In this document: in pieces, positions 15,955 to 26,200 of the stretch
Layout: every line of letters begins with the position of its first letter
Numbering within the stretch: position 1 is the stretch's first letter
From: Acidithiobacillus sp.
GTDB taxonomy: Bacteria; Pseudomonadota; Gammaproteobacteria; Acidithiobacillales; Acidithiobacillaceae
Length of the DNA stretch: 35,310 bases
Assembly: GCA_028697715.1 (NCBI GenBank)
Contig: JAQVDS010000027.1
Span: 1 to 35,310, forward strand
Direction of reading: 5' to 3'
The notes under the pieces: model-generated
Database searches by the model: none
The model's input: the letters and a program-made list of their open reading frames with translations, nothing else
What the model was told of the DNA's origin: nothing
Position numbers and translations under genes: made by a program

Positions 15955-16725
15955 CTACCACAGGTTCCCCAGCAGCATGACCACCAGTTCCACGGCAATC
16001 AGCACGATGATGATCCATTCCAGAATGGTCTCGCGCTCGTGGCGGCTGGCGACGACGATGACCTCCAGACCCTCGCGGATGGCATCGAGTTTTTCGTCGA
16101 GGGCGCGAAAGCGGCTGGTGAGTTCGAGATCGCCAGACAGCTCCCGGGACAGGAGCTCAAGACCCGGGGTTTCCCAGACGATGTCCGGGTTGTCGAGTAC
16201 CGCCAGCCGCGAGAGGATCTCGGTGCGGGTAGCAGAGGTCGACGCCAGAAAACGCAGGTATCCGCCCCTGCGCCCTGGCAAACGTCCGCTTCTGGTGACC
16301 TCAGAAAGCAGATTCAGGGTAGTTTCGAGGAGGCTTTCGACCGCCTCCTCATGGAGTTCCAAAGCCAGACTCTGGGCCAGACGCAGAGCCACCAGAAAGA
16401 GGCGCTCATCATCCATCTGGCGAAGCTGTACCGCTTCTTTTCCGACACCATCGCGATCACTCAGACGGAGCTGGAGTTCTTCCACGTTCACCTTACTGAC
16501 CGCCGGAAACGCCGCCTGTACACCCGCCATGATCCGCGCCTGCAAGGCCGGCCCCGCTTCATAGAAGCAGATCACCCCAGAGCGAAACAGCACCACCCGG
16601 GTCTCGCCATCGCGCAGCATGCGGTGCGCTGGTCCCTCAAAGACGCGTTCCATGTCAAAGCATTCGTTCCAAGTCTTGAGCTGGATCTGGCGCACCGGCT
16701 GAATAGCATAGAGAAGGGGCTGCAT
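15955..16725 (-). CDS. DUF155 (RMD1/YagE) family membrane-anchored protein
   Basis: This 256-residue protein has the layout of the RMD1/YagE/DUF155 family: an alpha/beta N-terminal half (VVLFRSGVICFYEAG), a long helical region with LALRLAQSLALELHEEAVESLL and LRFLASTSATRTEILSRLAVLDNPDIVWE, and one C-terminal membrane helix (ILEWIIIVLIAVELVVMLLG) ending in W. Mitochondrial RMND1 and Rmd1 are relatives; the bacterial function is unknown. The gene sits 7 nt after the FAD oxidoreductase gene and overlaps or abuts waaF. Confidence 0.82.
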   Translation of the reverse strand: MQPLLYAIQPVRQIQLKTWNECFDMERVFEGPAHRMLRDGETRVVLFRSGVICFYEAGPALQARIMAGVQAAFPAVSKVNVEELQLRLSDRDGVGKEAVQLRQMDDERLFLVALRLAQSLALELHEEAVESLLETTLNLLSEVTRSGRLPGRRGGYLRFLASTSATRTEILSRLAVLDNPDIVWETPGLELLSRELSGDLELTSRFRALDEKLDAIREGLEVIVVASRHERETILEWIIIVLIAVELVVMLLGNLW

Positions 16726-16732
16726 GGGGGGC

Positions 16733-18115
16733 TTAGTCGTCGGGAAACAGCTTGCCAGGGTTAAGGACCCCCAGGGGATCGAAGAGCGCTTTGATTTGCC
16801 GCTGCAGGTGCAGGCTGACAGGGTTCAGTTCGCGGCCCACGAAGGCGCGCTTGACACTGCCGATGCCATGTTCTCCGGAAAGCGTACCGCCGAGCGCCAG
16901 CACGCTGCCGAACAGGCGATCCAGACCCCGCTCGGCGCGTCGCATCTCGTCCGGGTTGGCAGGGTCGACGAGGAAATTGACGTGGAGATTGCCATTGCCG
17001 GCATGACCAAAGCTGACGATCCGCAAGCGTTCGGCGCGGGCGATGTCTTCGATCTCGGCCAGAAGATCACAAAGGCGCGGCACCGGCACCACCACATCTT
17101 CATTGATCTTGCGCGGGGCCATGGCCTTGGTCGCCGGCGACAGCGACTTGCGTGCCGCCCACAGGGCAGCAATGGCCGCCTCGTCCTGACCGTGTTCGAT
17201 CTGTAGCAGCCCCTCCCCGGAGAGCGCGGCACCCATCAGTTCCAACTGACGCGGGAGATCCGCCGCTTCGCCATCCACCTCCACCATGAGCAGAGCGCGA
17301 CTGCTGTCGGGCAGGCTGTTCGCGGCGCCCATACCGCGCACCGCCGCCAGGGCGTAGGCGTCCATGAACTCCACCGCACTAGGCAGAAAATCCTGCTGCA
17401 TGACCCGATTCACCGCGGCACAGGCATCTGTGCCCTGCGCATAGGCGGCGCGCAACAAGGCCCGCGCGGCAGGACGCGGCGCCAGCCGCAGCGTCGCCTC
17501 GGTAATCAGGGCCAGGGTACCTTCACTGCCCACCAACAGCCGGGTGAGATCATAGCCCACCACGCCCTTGCTGGTGCGCACGCCGGTATCCAGGGTTTCG
17601 CCACGCCCGGTCACAGCCCGCAGGCCCAGAACATAGTCTCGGGTCACACCGTATTTGACGGCATGCGGCCCCCCGGCATTCATCGCCAGATTGCCACCGA
17701 TGCGGCAGTAGGGACTGCTACCGGGGTCAGGGAGATACGCCAGTCCATCGCGGCTGGCGATGCGATCGATCTCGCCGGTGATGCAGCCGCTTTGCACGCG
17801 GATGAGGCGTTCCTGTGGGGCATATTCCAGCACCTGCGTCATGCACTCGAAAGAGACCACCGCCCCGCCCTCCACCGGCAGTGCGCCGCCGACGTTGCCG
17901 GAGCCCGCCCCGCGCGCCGTCAGGGGAATGCGATGACGACCTGCCAGACGGACGATCGCCTGTACCTCCTCATGGCTGTGGGGGAAGAGCACAATGGCTG
18001 GCAGCCGTGCCTCGGGGGTATCATCACGGCTATACAGCTCGCGCGTGTAGTGATCATCGCGGGCACGCTCGGCACCCAAGCTGGCCTTGAATCCGGCAAT
18101 GGCCCTCTGGCTCAT
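16733..18115 (-). CDS. FAD-linked oxidoreductase, GlcD / D-lactate dehydrogenase type
   Basis: This 460-residue flavoprotein has the PCMH/VAO-type FAD domain (VLFPHSHEEVQAIVRLAGRH, then TARGAGSGNVGGALPVEGG, and PDPGSSPYCRIGGNLAMNAGG for the pyrophosphate and flavin) and the FAD-oxidase C-terminal domain (FGHAGNGNLHVNFL, LSGEHGIGSVKR). Both conserved histidine motifs are present. Members oxidise glycolate, D-lactate or related 2-hydroxyacids and pass electrons to the quinone pool or cytochrome. No GlcE/GlcF partner is seen, so a single-subunit D-lactate or D-2-hydroxyacid dehydrogenase is more likely. Its ATG overlaps the stop of the heptose fusion gene (ATGA). Confidence 0.88.
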   Translation of the reverse strand: MSQRAIAGFKASLGAERARDDHYTRELYSRDDTPEARLPAIVLFPHSHEEVQAIVRLAGRHRIPLTARGAGSGNVGGALPVEGGAVVSFECMTQVLEYAPQERLIRVQSGCITGEIDRIASRDGLAYLPDPGSSPYCRIGGNLAMNAGGPHAVKYGVTRDYVLGLRAVTGRGETLDTGVRTSKGVVGYDLTRLLVGSEGTLALITEATLRLAPRPAARALLRAAYAQGTDACAAVNRVMQQDFLPSAVEFMDAYALAAVRGMGAANSLPDSSRALLMVEVDGEAADLPRQLELMGAALSGEGLLQIEHGQDEAAIAALWAARKSLSPATKAMAPRKINEDVVVPVPRLCDLLAEIEDIARAERLRIVSFGHAGNGNLHVNFLVDPANPDEMRRAERGLDRLFGSVLALGGTLSGEHGIGSVKRAFVGRELNPVSLHLQRQIKALFDPLGVLNPGKLFPDD

Positions 18116-19182
18116 GATTGCGTCTCCCGAATTTTCTGCAACAGGCCGGTGGTACTGCGCTCATAACGAAAAGGAATGCTCAGCACCCGACCGCCCCAGC
18201 CCTGCACCTCGGTCGCGCCAACAATTTTTTCGACGGGCCAGTCGCCCCCCTTGACCAGGACCTCGGGCCGCAGCCTTAGAATCAGTCGCAGGGGGGTGTC
18301 ATCATCGAAAGCCGTGACATAGTCCACCGCGGCCAGGCCGGCAAGGACGCCCTGGCGATCAGCGAGGGGATTGATCGGGCGGTCGACACCCTTGCCCAGG
18401 CGCCGCACCGAAGCATCACTGTTCACCGCCAGCACCAGAGTAGCGCCTTCGGCTTTCGCTTCCGCGAGATACTGCACATGGCCACGGTGGAGAATGTCGA
18501 AAACGCCATTGGTGAACACCAGGGGACGCTGGCCCTGTATCCGCCCCACCAGCTCGTCCCAGTCGTTGATGATTTTGTCGTCCAGGCTTTGCGGCTGTTC
18601 CAACTCCGCCGCGTGGGCATCGACGGCGGCACAGAGGCTATGAATCAGCAGCAGGTGGACTTCCTGAATACGGGCCGTGCGTTCATGGGGTACGCGCAAC
18701 TCGATATCTCCGGGACGCAGCTCCCGCGCCAGGGCGCCGCCGTCCCGGCCGGTAAAGGCAAGAACCCATAGACCCCGGGCCTGAGCCGCACGCACGGCAG
18801 CGAGAATATTGGCGGAATTGCCGGAGGTACTGAATACGAGCAGGCCATCTCCAGCCTTGCCTAAGGCCGCCACCTGGCGAGCGAAGACCTGCTCATAATC
18901 GAGATCATTGGCAATGGAGGTCAGCACCGCCCCGTCGGTACTGAGGGCGATGGCCGGCAAGGGTTGGCGCCAGCCCTCGAAGCGATTGACCAGTTCCGAG
19001 GCAATGTGGGCGGCATCTCCGGCGGAGCCGCCATTACCACAGCTCAAGAGCTTGCCGCCACGCCGCAGGGTGCGCAGGATACTTTCCTCTCCCTGCCGAC
19101 AGGGCCCTGCCAGCTCCTCCAGCGCACGCAAAAGGGCGCGATGCTCAGCCAGTTGCGCCGGCCAAAATAGTGAATCATTCAT
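18112..19182 (-). CDS. Bifunctional GmhA/DiaA-type SIS isomerase fused to HldC-type adenylyltransferase
   Basis: This 356-residue protein joins two enzymes of ADP-heptose synthesis. Residues 1-195 are a SIS domain of the sedoheptulose-7-phosphate isomerase group (CGNGGSAGDAAHIASELVNRF at about 48-68, STSGNS at 118-123, QEVHLLLIH at 173-181). Residues 215-356 are a nucleotidyltransferase like the C-terminal half of HldE (FTNGVFDILHRGHVQYL with the HxGH ATP site, NSDASVRRLGKG, LVKGGDWP, ERSTTGLLQKI). A linker of about 20 residues separates them. HldE normally joins a kinase to the transferase; here the isomerase takes the kinase's place. It follows yraN, where E. coli has diaA, another SIS gene. 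Confidence 0.9.
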   Translation of the reverse strand: MNDSLFWPAQLAEHRALLRALEELAGPCRQGEESILRTLRRGGKLLSCGNGGSAGDAAHIASELVNRFEGWRQPLPAIALSTDGAVLTSIANDLDYEQVFARQVAALGKAGDGLLVFSTSGNSANILAAVRAAQARGLWVLAFTGRDGGALARELRPGDIELRVPHERTARIQEVHLLLIHSLCAAVDAHAAELEQPQSLDDKIINDWDELVGRIQGQRPLVFTNGVFDILHRGHVQYLAEAKAEGATLVLAVNSDASVRRLGKGVDRPINPLADRQGVLAGLAAVDYVTAFDDDTPLRLILRLRPEVLVKGGDWPVEKIVGATEVQGWGGRVLSIPFRYERSTTGLLQKIRETQS

Positions 19183-19544
19183 GGGCTGGGCACCTGAAAC
19201 GCATCACGAATCCACTCGCCATCTTCCCCGCCATCAAAGCTCACGACATCAAAGCGACAGGGCCAGGACTGATATTGGGCATGGCGCAACAGAAAAAATT
19301 GGGCGGCACGGATGATCCGTTTTTGTTTGCGCGGCCCGATGCTGGCGGCTGCGTTCCCCTGGCGGTCGTGGCTACGGCTACGTACCTCGATAAAGACGAG
19401 ACTATCTCGGTCCTGGGCAATGAGGTCGATCTCGCCAAGGCGGCAGCGAAAGTTGCGCTCCAGCACGCGCATTCCCCGTTCACGTAACAGCCCCTGCGCG
19501 CGATCTTCATGCCACTGGCCAATGCGCTGCGTAGGAGAAGGCAT
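19179..19544 (-). CDS. yraN: YraN family (UPF0102) nuclease-fold protein
   Basis: This 121-residue protein has the UPF0102 pattern: a helix with GQWHEDRAQGLLRERGMRVLERNFRCRLGEIDLIAQD, then LVFIEVRSRS. The E...D-x(n)-E-x-R/K arrangement is the PD-(D/E)xK nuclease fold typical of Holliday-junction resolvase-like proteins, but activity is not established for the family. The ATG at 19544 lies 2 nt after the lpoA stop. The lpoA-yraN-SIS order matches the conserved locus of E. coli. The stop overlaps the start of the fusion gene. Confidence 0.9.
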   Translation of the reverse strand: MPSPTQRIGQWHEDRAQGLLRERGMRVLERNFRCRLGEIDLIAQDRDSLVFIEVRSRSHDRQGNAAASIGPRKQKRIIRAAQFFLLRHAQYQSWPCRFDVVSFDGGEDGEWIRDAFQVPSP

Positions 19545-19546
19545 CG

Positions 19547-21370
19547 TCAGGGCCTCGGCAACTGCGACAAGACCTGCAGGGTGCCATTCTGCCAAGTGAC
19601 CCATTGCAGATGGCGTTGACCGTGTCGCACCGGGTCTGCGGCAATCCCCATCAACTGCATATTCTCCTGCTGGGCCGATGCAGTGGAGCCAAGGATCTTC
19701 GCCAGCAAGCCATAAGCCTCCACCCCGAGCCCCGCCATACGCCACTGTTGCGCTGTTGCCTGCGGCAGGCTCTGCTTGACTGCTTCGGCGGCGGGACCAT
19801 TGGCCATCTGCGGGTCGAATACCCAGGGCATGCCCAGAGCGTAGATCTTGCTGCCACTCAGTCCGCCAGAATTCTCACTGGTAAAAGTGGGGATGCCGGC
19901 CAAAAGGATCGAGGCGGAACTCTGCGCGCGGATATCGCTAATGATCGTCGCCAGATTTTGCCCCGGCGCGACCAGGAAAAAGAAAGCCCTTTGTCCACCG
20001 ACAGAGCCCAAAGCCTCCTGCACAGCGCCTGCAGTATCGCCACTTCCCACTCGGTAATGGGCGACCCCCGCAACGTCGCCGCCAAGCCGCTTCCAGTTTT
20101 CCAGAAAGGCCGCCTGCATGGCGGCACCCTCAGCATCCAAAGGATAGAGTACCGCGGCTTGGCGGTAGCCGGCCTGAAACGCATCTTCCGCGACGCGTCG
20201 AGCGACCACCTGCAAACTGATGTCAAAGTCGTAGATGCCTTTGCTAGGATCGCTGGCGACGTCGCCAAGCAGCAGGATGGGCGGATCCTGCGGGTGGCGC
20301 GCACCGAGCACGGCATTGATATCCTGTGGCAAAGCGGGACCGACAAAAGCCGCGCAGCCGGCCTGAACCCCCGCAGCATACTGGGTAGCATTCAGTGCCG
20401 GGTCACTGCTGTCACTCAGTTCGTGAATGGCTGGCCCCGAGGCCTGCCGCGCCGCCACTTGCAGCCCCGCCGTAAAGGCCAGGGTATCGTCGGCAAAGCG
20501 GCCCGTGCTGGGAAGCAGGGTGCAAACCGCACCCTTTGCTTCACTCGCTGGGGTTACCGCTGTATGTTCGTAATGAATGTCGGGATGACCCGGGTGCGCC
20601 TGCAACCAAGCGGCAAACGCTGCCGCACGGCTCGCGGGGTCGACATGTTCCCGAGCGATCAGGGCAAAGGCCAGCCATTCCTGTACGATCGGATCGCCGC
20701 TACGCCCCTGCCAGTTTTTCAGTTTTGCCGAGCTTTGCGCATCCAGTAGCGAATGAATATGCTGCCGATTTTCCGCCTTGGCCGAGCCAGAGAGAAGTGC
20801 ATCCCGCTTCACCAGAAAATCGAAGGCCGTGAGATCGTGATTTTCGCGCTGATAAATCTCTGCCAGCTCTTTCATTGCGGTGGCACGTCGCTCAGGAGAG
20901 ACAGCACTGATGCTGATGAGCTCGGCGAGGGCTCCGCGCGCCAGCTTGTCCTGCCCATCACGCTGATAAGCCTGCGCCTGAACCCACAGCGCCTTGGCAC
21001 GTTGGGACGGATCTTGACTCAGGCGCAGCACCTCGGCACTGAGCAGACTCGCCACCTGCGCGCGATTGCCATCCAAAGATGCCTGCGCTGCCTTGAGCAG
21101 GTACTCGAGTTGTTTGTCGGCACCGCTCGCAGCAGCGGCCTGGATGTACTCCTTGGCAGCCGCAAGGTCCTTTCCTTCCGCCAGCAGGCGGTCAGCCTCT
21201 TGTGCCTGACTGATTTCCGCTACTGCCGGCGTCACAGCCACCGGCGCAGGAGTGGGGGTTGGCGACGGTGAATGTGGCATACTGGCGCAAGCGCTCAACA
21301 ACACGGTGAGAAGCGCCGTGCTTCCGAGGCGCCACGATGCGGGCGCGAAGAGTCGGGAGAGCTGCTGCAT
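19547..21370 (-). CDS. lpoA: Penicillin-binding protein activator LpoA
   Basis: LpoA is an outer-membrane lipoprotein that activates PBP1A in peptidoglycan synthesis. The chain has 607 residues. It has a lipoprotein signal (TALLTVLLSAC, Cys28), a Ser/Pro/Thr-rich linker, an N-terminal tetratricopeptide-like helical half (about 55-270) and a C-terminal periplasmic-binding-protein fold (AVCTLLPSTGRFADDTLAFTAGLQVAARQ..., PILLLGDVASDP, AAVLYPLDAEGAAMQ). ATG 21370 was chosen because it gives a compact signal peptide. The divergent rsmI starts 50 bp away, so the shared gap holds both promoters. It leads the long leftward cluster. Confidence 0.9.
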   Translation of the reverse strand: MQQLSRLFAPASWRLGSTALLTVLLSACASMPHSPSPTPTPAPVAVTPAVAEISQAQEADRLLAEGKDLAAAKEYIQAAAASGADKQLEYLLKAAQASLDGNRAQVASLLSAEVLRLSQDPSQRAKALWVQAQAYQRDGQDKLARGALAELISISAVSPERRATAMKELAEIYQRENHDLTAFDFLVKRDALLSGSAKAENRQHIHSLLDAQSSAKLKNWQGRSGDPIVQEWLAFALIAREHVDPASRAAAFAAWLQAHPGHPDIHYEHTAVTPASEAKGAVCTLLPSTGRFADDTLAFTAGLQVAARQASGPAIHELSDSSDPALNATQYAAGVQAGCAAFVGPALPQDINAVLGARHPQDPPILLLGDVASDPSKGIYDFDISLQVVARRVAEDAFQAGYRQAAVLYPLDAEGAAMQAAFLENWKRLGGDVAGVAHYRVGSGDTAGAVQEALGSVGGQRAFFFLVAPGQNLATIISDIRAQSSASILLAGIPTFTSENSGGLSGSKIYALGMPWVFDPQMANGPAAEAVKQSLPQATAQQWRMAGLGVEAYGLLAKILGSTASAQQENMQLMGIAADPVRHGQRHLQWVTWQNGTLQVLSQLPRP

Positions 21371-21419
21371 GGGGCAAAGTGTAGGGAGAAGACCGCAGGT
21401 GCGCAATGAGAGGATGGAG

Positions 21420-22286
21420 ATGCCAATTGGACGAGAAAACTATCCCGGTCGATTGGCAATCGTCGGTACGCCCATCGGCAATCTGGAGGATCTCTCGCCC
21501 CGGGCACGGCGAGTGCTCAGCGAGGCCGACCGGATCCTCGTCGAGGACCGCCGCCATGCCCAGCGCCTTTTTCAAAGCATCGGTATCCAGCCGCGCACCG
21601 AAGCGTTCCACGAACACAACGAGCGCAGCCAGATCCCCCGCATCCTCGGCTACCTGCAGGCCGGCGAGCGCCTTGCCCTGATTTCGGATGCCGGCATGCC
21701 GCTGATCTCCGACCCCGGCTACCCGCTGGTCCGCGAACTGCACCGTGCCGGAGTTGCGATCACCGTCATCCCCGGCCCCTCTGCGGCCCTAGCTGCCTTG
21801 GCCCTAGCCGGCCTGCCTACGGATCGCTTCTGCTTTGAAGGCTTTTTGCCAGCCAAGTCCGCGGCACGGCAGCAGCGCCTGCGCGAACTCGAGGCGGAAA
21901 CTCGCAGCATGATCTTCTACGAAGCGCCACACCGCATTTTAGCGACCCTGGAGGACATGATTGCGCTGCTGTCTGGCGATCGCGGCGCCATTTTGGCCCG
22001 CGAAATCACCAAGTTGCACGAAGAAGCCGTGGGCGAGAGCCTGGCAGAAATCCATGCCACCCTGGCCGCTTCCCCGGAGCGCCAACGCGGCGAGATGTGC
22101 CTGGTGCTCGCTGGCGCGCCAGAACGCGAAAGCGGCGAGGCAGATCTCGATCGCCTGCTCCGTCCATTATTGAAAGAACTCCCCCTGGCGCAAGCCGTGC
22201 GCCTTGCCGAGGCCCAAAGCGGCGCTCCCCACCGGCGCCTCTATCAGCGCGCCCTTGCCTTGACTTCCGCAGCGGAGTCGGATTAA
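21420..22286 (+). CDS. rsmI: 16S rRNA (cytidine-1402 2'-O) methyltransferase RsmI
   Basis: RsmI is a tetrapyrrole-methylase-fold enzyme that 2'-O-methylates C1402 in the 16S rRNA decoding centre. The 288-residue protein has LAIVGTPIGNLEDLSPRA, LVEDRRHAQRLF, LISDAGMPLISDPGYPLV, VIPGPSAALAALALAGLP and FYEAPHRILATL, all family signatures. The usual DAGTP loop reads DAGMP here. Start: GAGAGG (21408-21413) is 6 nt before ATG 21420; ATG 21414 overlaps that site. It is divergent from lpoA as in E. coli, and is followed 15 nt on by tRNA-Phe. Confidence 0.94.
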   Translation: MPIGRENYPGRLAIVGTPIGNLEDLSPRARRVLSEADRILVEDRRHAQRLFQSIGIQPRTEAFHEHNERSQIPRILGYLQAGERLALISDAGMPLISDPGYPLVRELHRAGVAITVIPGPSAALAALALAGLPTDRFCFEGFLPAKSAARQQRLRELEAETRSMIFYEAPHRILATLEDMIALLSGDRGAILAREITKLHEEAVGESLAEIHATLAASPERQRGEMCLVLAGAPERESGEADLDRLLRPLLKELPLAQAVRLAEAQSGAPHRRLYQRALALTSAAESD

Positions 22287-22301
22287 ATCGCGACTCTCAT
22301 A

Positions 22302-22377
<76 letters not shown>

Positions 22378-22473
22378 ATTAAATCAACATGTTAACGGAA
22401 AATTGCCTGCCTCATGATTAGAGGACCTAACGGGATGCTGAAGAAGGGCTACGGCAGTCCTTTCTGCTATCAG

Positions 22474-22499
22474 TGTCAACGGCAATTGAAAACTGACCC
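22474..22499 (+). repeat. IS21-type terminal-repeat-like remnant
   Basis: The stretch with core GGCAATTGAAAACTGACC resembles the terminal repeats of IS21-family elements as I remember them. No transposase is next to it. It lies in the 155-bp gap between the tRNA and the last gene of the restriction operon; nothing else is seen in that gap. An IS21 istA fragment lies at the other edge of the island. Confidence 0.4.
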
Positions 22500-22532
22500 C
22501 CTCCGTCACAGGGAAGAAGTTCTTCGCTTTCC

Positions 22533-23243
22533 TCATAGCAGAGCGGTTTCCAGGCGTGCCTTCCTGGTCTCCCAGTCAGGCATCACTTGCCCCAGCAGGC
22601 GGTAGAACTCGGCGTCGTGGTCCCTGTGCTTCAGGTGGCAGAGTTCATGGACCACTACGTATTCAATACAGGCACGAGGGGCGCGGATAAGGTTGGCATT
22701 CAGGGTCATGGTCCCTGCTGGCGACAGGCTTCCCCAACGTGATTGCATCGCCCGGACTATCACTCGCGGTGGCTGGTGGCCCTTGAAGCGGGGCAGCGCC
22801 TGATTCAATACTTCCTTGAAGACGGCCCTGGCGTGGTCCAGATACCAGCGCCAGAGCAGGGCGTTGACTCGCTCGGGGGTGGCTTTGCCTGGCATGGTCA
22901 CCACGAGATGGCCGCGACTCATCCGTACGGATGGAGGCTCCCCGGAAACCAGCTTCAGGCGGTATTGCCTGCCCAGGTAGAGATGGGTTTCGCCGCTCAC
23001 ATATTGGCGCTGGGGTGTACGTGGGCTGTAGCGCTGGAAGTTCGCCAGTTGGCGGCTTATCCAGCCGGCACGTTTCCGCACTCGTTGGGCGATGACCTCT
23101 TCCGCGCAGTCCATCGGTGCCCGCACCACGACGCGCTGGTCGGGGTGGACCTCGATGCCCAGCGTGCGGCGTGTCGAAACCCATTGCACCTGGTAGTGAA
23201 TCGTCTCAGGGCCGTAGGTGAGCTCGTAGTCCATGGTTTTCAC
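22533..23243 (-). CDS. YgjP-type (DUF45/WLM) zinc metallopeptidase
   Basis: This 236-residue protein is of the YgjP/DUF45 group. The zinc site HELCHLKHRDHDAEF (HExxH with a third ligand further on) is at about 193-207. SRWGSLSPAGTMTLNANLIRAP just before it and the N-terminal YQVQWVSTRRTLGIEVHPDQRVVVRAP are family marks. Such genes are very often found next to Type I restriction genes; their target is unknown. The GTG start overlaps the hsdR stop (GTGA); ATG 23234 is an alternative. It is the last gene of the operon. Confidence 0.88.
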   Translation of the reverse strand: MKTMDYELTYGPETIHYQVQWVSTRRTLGIEVHPDQRVVVRAPMDCAEEVIAQRVRKRAGWISRQLANFQRYSPRTPQRQYVSGETHLYLGRQYRLKLVSGEPPSVRMSRGHLVVTMPGKATPERVNALLWRWYLDHARAVFKEVLNQALPRFKGHQPPRVIVRAMQSRWGSLSPAGTMTLNANLIRAPRACIEYVVVHELCHLKHRDHDAEFYRLLGQVMPDWETRKARLETALL

Positions 23244-26200
23244 GATGGCATCCGGTGGCGCGCCAGCTGCATGGTGCGGTCGATGATCTCGTCCATTTCT
23301 TCCGTGCTCAGGGGTATATCGTTCTCCCCCTTGATGACGTCATAGAGGTAATCGTCGATGTCGTTCATCGTCCGGCGCTGGGCGTCCAGGTTGTCCCAGA
23401 AGCCCACCACACGGTTGCGCTCGACGATGGACCAGATGCTCACTGCCGCCTCGGCTGCGGAGGTCTTGGCCTGGTCCCGGTCGGCAATGAGGCCGGTGAA
23501 GTAAGGCACCAGCATGCCAAAGCAGGCGACGGCGTGGTCGTTGCCGCGCAAAACGGCGGGGATGTCGTCGCCCTTCCGGTGGACCACCGATTCCTTGATC
23601 TCACTGACCCGCTTCAGATACTCCAGGTCTGAAATGCGCCCGGCCCGGTAATCGTCGATGGCTTGCTGGATGAGCTTGGAAAACTTCTCGTAGAAGGCGG
23701 GGTCCTCCTCCAGGCGTTCGCTAATGGCGCGCTTGGTGGCGTGGGCGATGATGTCCGCCTTGGCGGCGGTCGGCTTGCCCTGCGCCTGCTCTTCCACGAC
23801 TTGCTGGAAGGCATCCGCGTCGAAGATGTTTACCGGCTCGTTGAGCTTCAGCACCTCATTGGCCGAGATATGGGTGTCGAGCAGCTTCTGTATCTTCGGC
23901 TCGTAGTCCCGGTAGTCGATGGACTCGGCGTAGCGCAGCTTCACGGCAGCCTTCAGGTTGGTGAAGTGCTTCAGGTCAGCCTTGTATGCCTTGATACGGC
24001 CCTCGGGCGTGCCGGTGATGAAGGACTCGGACGACATGGCAATGGCCAGGGTCTTGGCGAAATCGGACAGCCGCCCGTAGAAGTTCTCGCGCACCTTCGC
24101 GTCGGCGAGAAACTGCTCGAAGGCTTCCTCGTCCTGCTGGTTCTCGACGGTCTTGAACACGTCCCTCAAGTCTGCATGGCGTTGCGGCAGCTGTCGAACT
24201 TCCTCGTTGATGCTGGACAACGCGCCGGCCAGGTCGGCTTCCTCGAAGCCCTCGAAGGCACTGTAGGTGGTCAGCGCCTGGTCCAGCTCGCCGAGTATCC
24301 CGGCGTAGTCGATGATGTAGCCGAACTCCTTGGGCTTGGCACCTTCGTCATCGTCATAGAGGCGGTTCACCCGGGCAATGGCCTGCAACAGGGCGTGCTC
24401 CTTCAGCTTGCGGGTCAGGTACAGCACCGTGTTCCTGGGGGCGTCAAAGCCGGTGAGCAGCTTATCTACTACGATGAGGATTTCCGGGTCACTGCCGAAC
24501 TTGAAGCCGTTGATGATCTGCTTCTCGTACTCCTCCTGGCCGCCGTAGCGCTTCATCATGCGTTGCCAGAAGGCCACCACCGCATCCGTGGATTCCTCGG
24601 CATCCACTTCGTCGAAGCCCTCACGCTCGTCGGGGGCGGAGATGATGACCTCGCTCGCGACCTCGCCAAGCTCGTCCAGGAAGGTCTTGTACTTGAGTGC
24701 GGCGGCTTTGGAGGGAGCGACAAGCTGGGCCTTGAAGCCGGTGCCCTGCCAGTTCTGCCGGTAATGCGCGCTGATGTCGAAGGCCCGCATGTAGATGACC
24801 TGGTCAGCCTTGTTGAGCATTTCCGCGCGGGCATACTTCTTCTTTAAATCGGCTTTCTGTGCCTGGGTCAGGCCTTGAGTGTGGCGCTCGAACCAGACGT
24901 CGATGGCGGCCTTGTTCTGCTCGATTTCCACCAGACGGCCCTCGTACAGCAGGGGCACGATGGCACCGTCCGTCACGGCCTGGTTGATGGCATAGGTGTG
25001 GATGATGCCGCCGAAGCGCGTCACGTCGCTTTTCTCGCGCTTCAGCAAGGGAGTGCCGGTGAAACCGATGTAGCAGGCGTTCGGGAACATTTGCCGCATG
25101 CGGGCGGCGAAAAGCCCCAACTGGGTGCGCTGGGTCTCGTCCACCAGCACGAAGATTTCCGTGGAGTCGTCCTGGAACTTGCGAGTCGTCAGCGCCTTGT
25201 CGAACTTGTTGATGATGGTGGTGACGATGTGCGCCTTGTGTTCAGCCACCAGTTCCACCAGGTGCCGGCCCGTCTCGGCCCGGTCCGGGGTCAGGCCGCA
25301 GGCGGCGAAGGTGTTGCCGAGCTGCTTGTCCAGGTCCACCCGGTCGGTGACCAGGACGATACGCGGAGTGCGGATGTCCGCCTCCAGCACCAACGCCTTG
25401 GCCAGCATCACCATGGTCAGGGACTTGCCGGAGCCCTGGGTGTGCCAGACGATGCCACCCGCCCGCCGCCCGGCTTCATCCCGCTGCTTCACCCGCTCGA
25501 CAATGCGCTCCACGGCGAAGAACTGCTGGTAGCGGGCAATCTTGCGCCGGCCACCGTCAAACACTGTGAACAGCAAGGCCATGCGCAAGAGGCGCTCGGG
25601 TCGGCACAGGGCGTACAAGGTGCGGTCCTGCTGGGTCAGCGCCCGGCGAACCACGTATTCGCCATCTGGTTCGCGCATGTTGAAGCCCTCGGCCAGCAGT
25701 TCGTACAGACCGGCCTTGGCTTCCTGGGGCAGGGGACGATCCAGAATCTCGCGCAGCGCAGCGCCTTCCTCGTCCCGTTCTTCGTGCTCCTCGCGCCACA
25801 CGGACCAATACTTGGCCGGGGTGCCCACGGTGGCGTACTTGCATTCGTTCTTGTTGGTGCCGAGGACCAGCTGCACGTAGGTGAACAGGGCAGGGATGTA
25901 TTCGTCCCGCTGGTTGCGGATGGTCTGAGAAACTGCCTGGGCCACTTCGGTCTTGGGCGACTTGCACTCGATGACCGCGAAGGGGATGCCGTTCACGAAC
26001 AGCAAGATGTCCGGTCGCGCCGTCTCGTGGCTGCGGGCGCGTTCAACCGCGAACTCGGCGCTGACGTGATAGACGTTGTTCTCCGGGTTGCGCCAGTCGA
26101 TGTAGTTGAGCGTGAAACTGCGCAGGTCGCCCTCCACCGACTGTTCCAGCGCCACGCCCAGGGTCAGCAGGTCGTACACCGCCTCATTGGTCTTCAGCAG

